DNA from: an uncultured Clostridia bacterium
GTDB lineage: Bacteria > Bacillota > Clostridia > Lachnospirales > CAG-274
DNA: 5,090 bases
Reading direction: 5' to 3'
Assembly: GCA_946630405.1 (NCBI GenBank)
Contig: CAMOYW010000111.1
Coordinates: forward strand, 1 to 5,090
The notes beneath the pieces were generated by a model, which had not been told where the DNA came from, made no database searches, and worked only from the letters and a program-made list of their open reading frames with translations. Shown in pieces: positions 5,089 through 5,090 of the stretch. The position numbers and the translations under genes are program-made. The stretch's first letter is position 1, and the number at the start of each line of letters is the position of its first letter.

Positions 5089-5090
5089 TC
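5047..5090 (+). other. Putative attR core, right boundary of the integrated element
   Basis: A tRNA 3' half that begins exactly at the anticodon loop, downstream of an integrase operon, is the expected product of integration with crossover in the anticodon loop. The intact tRNA would be at the opposite end. The repeat may run on beyond 5090, so the true core length is not visible. Confidence 0.7.

Overview
The window reads as AT-rich DNA from a Gram-positive bacterium, most likely a member of the Clostridia (gut Bacillota). The signs are strong purine-rich Shine-Dalgarno sites before every gene, consensus sigma-A type promoters, AAA/GAA-rich codon use, a Tn916-style integrase, and a tRNA-Thr 3' end without an encoded CCA. 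The exact genus cannot be read from the sequence.

Left part (1-1977): a divergent regulator/redox module. A TetR-family repressor gene runs leftwards and leaves the window unfinished. A two-gene operon runs rightwards: a FrnE-type DsbA-fold thiol oxidoreductase, and 10 nt later a glyoxalase-II-like metallo-beta-lactamase-fold hydrolase. The roughly 120-bp gap between regulator and operon holds two face-to-face promoters that overlap. It also holds two nearly identical palindromes (TAGAAC-N2-GTTCTA), centred 60 bp apart, each just downstream of one predicted transcription start. The simplest reading is a TetR protein that represses itself and the redox operon, released by an unknown thiol-reactive or electrophilic signal.

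Middle and right part (1978-4869): an extended -10 promoter and a very strong ribosome site precede a complete tyrosine integrase with all catalytic residues visible. Thirty-eight bases later comes a 494-aa protein with an AlbA_2 (Schlafen-type) N-terminal domain, a GHKL-like ATPase region, a 27-bp tandem-repeat linker and a C-terminal winged helix. The two genes are probably cotranscribed.

Right edge (4870-5090): no gene is visible for about 175 bp. It holds a tandem 11-bp G-rich repeat with an inverted copy. The window then ends with the 3' half of a tRNA-Thr(GGT) gene, starting in the anticodon loop and lacking a matching 5' half. This is what the distal end (attR) of an element integrated in a tRNA gene looks like. 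I infer that the window is the right end of a genomic island or integrative element, with integrase and ATPase genes next to attR. An intact tRNA-Thr(GGT) is predicted at the other end, outside the window to the left. The tetR/frnE/hydrolase module would then be cargo, although its membership is inferred from position only.
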